Shown here: one piece after another, positions 6,816-8,261 of the stretch
Numbering within the stretch: position 1 is the first letter of the stretch
Layout of the letters: each line of letters starts with the position of its first letter
Assembly: GCA_002172585.1 (NCBI GenBank)
Contig: NHEZ01000055.1
Span: 1-8,261, forward strand
Reading direction: 5' to 3'
Origin: Cellulomonadaceae bacterium TMED98
GTDB taxonomy: Bacteria > Actinomycetota > Actinomycetes > Actinomycetales > Microbacteriaceae
DNA: 8,261 nt
The notes under the pieces: model-generated
What the model was told of the DNA's origin: nothing
Seen by the model: only the letters and a program-made list of their open reading frames with translations
Database searches by the model: none
Translations under genes and position numbers: made by a program

Positions 6816-7963
6816 CTTGCAACCCCTCTTCCAACACCCATGTCAGCAGCAATCAAATCAAGAAGGACCTCACTGGATCCTTCTCCAAAACTGTATAAAC
6901 GTGCATCGCGCCAGTATCTATTCATGTCGCTTTCGGAGGCATATGCAGCGCTTGCCATGATCTGCATACCGTGTTCGGTCACCCTCTTCAGAGTTTCAGT
7001 TGACACCAGCTTCGCCTGTGCTGCCAGTCGCGAACAGTCCTTGCCAGAGTCAATCGCAGAAGCAAGTTCTCTGGCAAGTAGCCTCGCCAAATCAACCTCG
7101 GTCTGCATGTTTGCAAGACGGTGTGCTATAACCTGAAAACTGGCAATAGGCTTTCCAAACTGCTCGCGTTGCCGGGCATGGGCCGTGGCCATGTCAATAG
7201 CCGCCTGTGCCGTACCAACAACTGCAGCTGCCAATCCAGAACGTGCATAAAACAATGTCTTTTTCAAGCAGTCAAAACCACCATTCACATCTCCGATGCG
7301 GTCCTCATCTTTTACCACCACCTCGTCAAAACCAATGTCGTAGGACAGAGAACAGCGATTGCCTATTTTCTCGAGTTTGCTCATCGCCACTCCAGGCGCA
7401 TAAGGATCTACCATAAACAATGTTATGCCAGACCCACCTTTACTTTTTGGGTCGGTGCGAGCAGCAACAATCAGTCTTATGGCGTCAGCCGCTCCACTGA
7501 TCCAAATTTTTCTTCCTGTTATCTTCCATCCAGCCTCAAACCGCTCTGCCCGTGTTTGAATAGCGCCAGCATCACTGCCTGCGCCTGCTTCACTAAGGGC
7601 AAGCGCAAAAGCGCCATCACCAGCAGCCAGTTGGGGCAAAAATCTATCTTTTTGGGCCTGGTTGGCCGACATATTCAGGGTCATCATTCCGAAACAGGCA
7701 ACGCGGTTGAACAACAACGCCGCCATTGTAGCATGGTAACCCAGTCTTTCCTGAATGATGGATAGCCTCCGCCAGCGGTTACGATCCCACTCATCATCCT
7801 GCGATGGCATCACAAGATCAAAAAGGCCCATTTTTGCAAAGGATTTTAGTAGATGGTTAGGGGGGTCGGCTTGCTCGTCACGCCGTCTTACCTCTTCCGG
7901 AGGCAAGTATTTCTGCATCATTTTGTCGATAGAACCACACAGGCTTTCGACTTCAAATGACAT
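6812..7963 (-). CDS. Acyl-CoA dehydrogenase family protein
   Basis: This is a 383-residue flavoprotein of standard acyl-CoA dehydrogenase length, which oxidises an acyl-CoA to the 2,3-enoyl-CoA using FAD and passes electrons to electron-transfer flavoprotein. The N-terminal helical domain covers ~1-118. The FAD/substrate signature ALSEAGAGSD is at 122-131, the middle beta domain with WKITGRKIWISG at 146-157, and the second signature RQREQFGKPI at 264-273. In the C-terminal GEGSSE segment (360-365), E361 is in the position of the catalytic base of medium-chain acyl-CoA dehydrogenase. The start chosen is the ATG before SFEVES, with AGAGAGG 8 bases upstream. Longer in-frame starts at 8020 and 8062 lack a good ribosome site, add residues unlike the family, and would consume the divergent control region. 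It is the first gene of the four-gene operon. Chain length or ring preference cannot be inferred. Confidence 0.93.
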   Translation of the reverse strand: MSFEVESLCGSIDKMMQKYLPPEEVRRRDEQADPPNHLLKSFAKMGLFDLVMPSQDDEWDRNRWRRLSIIQERLGYHATMAALLFNRVACFGMMTLNMSANQAQKDRFLPQLAAGDGAFALALSEAGAGSDAGAIQTRAERFEAGWKITGRKIWISGAADAIRLIVAARTDPKSKGGSGITLFMVDPYAPGVAMSKLEKIGNRCSLSYDIGFDEVVVKDEDRIGDVNGGFDCLKKTLFYARSGLAAAVVGTAQAAIDMATAHARQREQFGKPIASFQVIAHRLANMQTEVDLARLLARELASAIDSGKDCSRLAAQAKLVSTETLKRVTEHGMQIMASAAYASESDMNRYWRDARLYSFGEGSSEVLLDLIAADMGVGRGVAR

Positions 7964-7982
7964 AGCGAAACCCTCTCTTGAC

Positions 7983-8000
7983 GAAAACACTGAAAACGCT
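7983..8000 (+). repeat. Tandem 9-bp repeat GAAAACACT/GAAAACGCT
   Basis: Two directly adjacent 9-base units differ at one position. They lie 20-37 bases upstream of the acyl-CoA dehydrogenase start, where a regulator or the 5' untranslated leader could be affected. Function is unknown and two copies may be chance. Confidence 0.4.
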
Positions 8001-8006
8001 ACCCGT

Positions 8007-8016
8007 ACGTCGACGT
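8007..8016. promoter_or_regulatory. Perfect palindrome ACGTCGACGT, candidate operator
   Basis: The ten bases read the same on both strands and lie near the middle of the divergent control region, 44 bases from the acyl-CoA dehydrogenase start and 70 from the GMC start. A symmetric site here could bind a dimeric regulator acting on both transcripts. The symmetry does not extend outward, apart from one pair (8005/8018). Confidence 0.4.
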
Positions 8017-8070
8017 TCATGCAATTCTTTAAGGATAACTTTTCTTGTGCGTGTTGCCACATAGGTATCT

Positions 8071-8075
8071 AGGAG
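8071..8075 (+). promoter_or_regulatory. Ribosome binding site of the GMC gene
   Basis: AGGAG lies 10 bases before the ATG at 8086, a strong Shine-Dalgarno match that fixes this start. Confidence 0.75.
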
Positions 8076-8085
8076 CAATCATCAA

Positions 8086-8261
8086 ATGGAACTAGCTGAT
8101 GCCGACGTCATAATTGTCGGCGCCGGTGCCGCCGGTGCAGCGGCAGCATGGCGATTGTCGGCTGGTGGCCTTCAGACGGTCTGCCTTGAAAGAGGTGATT
8201 GGCAGCAGAGAGAAGACATGCCTGCCACTTCTGATGATTGGGAAATTCTTCGCCAGACAAA
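8086..8261 (+). CDS. GMC-type FAD oxidoreductase, 5' part only
   Basis: Only the first 58 codons are present; the frame is open at the right edge. The N-terminus begins with ADADVIIVGAGAAGAAAAWR, a beta-alpha-beta FAD-binding fold with GAGAAG at residues 12-17. It is followed by a second strand ending in VCLERGDW (32-39), where E35 would bind the ribose of FAD, and an acidic segment ending DDWEILRQ. The ERGDW...DWE spacing is typical of GMC (glucose-methanol-choline) oxidoreductases, which oxidise alcohols to aldehydes or ketones, passing electrons to oxygen or the respiratory chain. Other FAD-dependent oxidoreductases share the first motif, so the family call rests on the second segment. It is divergent from the acyl-CoA dehydrogenase operon with a shared 122-bp control region, which suggests co-regulation in the same pathway. 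It has no signal peptide. Confidence 0.75.
   Translation, partial: MELADADVIIVGAGAAGAAAAWRLSAGGLQTVCLERGDWQQREDMPATSDDWEILRQT

Larger units (their letters stand above)
7964..8085. promoter_or_regulatory. Divergent control region between the operon and the GMC gene
   Basis: The 122 bases between two divergent start codons must hold promoters for both directions. The region is AT-rich in patches and contains the tandem repeat and palindrome listed separately. On the minus strand, TTGCAT and TAGCGT are 17 bases apart, a poor sigma-70 match. I do not see a confident -35/-10 pair for either gene. No regulator gene is present in the window. Confidence 0.6.

Noticed and set aside
7964..8062. Longer acyl-CoA dehydrogenase starts at 8020 and 8062
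   Set aside because: They lack a good ribosome site, add residues outside the family, and would leave only 23 bases to the divergent GMC start. The ATG at 7963 has AGAGAGG at proper distance.

Overview
The window reads as ordinary bacterial chromosome, most likely from an aerobic, heterotrophic Gram-negative proteobacterium. An alphaproteobacterium is my best guess, from the gene repertoire of acyl-CoA dehydrogenase, GMC flavoprotein, PaaK-like ligase and 2,4-dienoyl-CoA-reductase-like flavoenzyme; this is an inference and not a placement. Coding density is high. I see no rRNA, tRNA, CRISPR array, insertion sequence or phage gene.

Layout, left to right. (1) Positions 1-317 are an upstream control region. 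It may hold the first ~31 codons of a minus-strand gene running off the left edge, plus an inverted repeat and four spaced copies of a TTTGA-centred motif. (2) 318-1088 (+) encodes an Asp/Glu/hydantoin racemase-superfamily protein. Its rows look GC-richer than the rest of the window, and both usual catalytic cysteines appear to be missing. (3) 1271-2544 (+) is a probable two-gene unit, a Prx5-type peroxiredoxin followed by a classical short-chain dehydrogenase with a TTG start. (4) 2606-7963 (-) is a tight four-gene operon, in transcription order: acyl-CoA dehydrogenase, PF04909-type amidohydrolase, PaaK-like CoA ligase, and a 662-residue FMN/4Fe-4S/FAD oxidoreductase of the 2,4-dienoyl-CoA reductase/trimethylamine dehydrogenase type. 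The first two junctions are 4-bp start/stop overlaps and the third gap is 8 bp. (5) From 8086 (+) a divergent GMC-type flavoprotein begins and is cut by the window edge. The 122-bp gap between it and the operon carries a perfect 10-bp palindrome and a 9-bp tandem repeat.

How the genes may work together (inference). The operon looks like a compact CoA-dependent catabolic module for an unsaturated or cyclic carboxylic acid. The ligase would make the acyl-CoA, the dehydrogenase would insert a double bond, the DCR-like flavoenzyme would reduce a conjugated double bond or carry out an analogous oxidation, and the amidohydrolase-fold protein would do a hydrolytic or decarboxylating step. The divergent GMC enzyme and the convergent SDR could oxidise or reduce an alcohol/ketone intermediate. 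The peroxiredoxin could remove peroxide made by the flavoproteins. The substrate cannot be read from the sequence, and I do not recognise the gene set as a named pathway.
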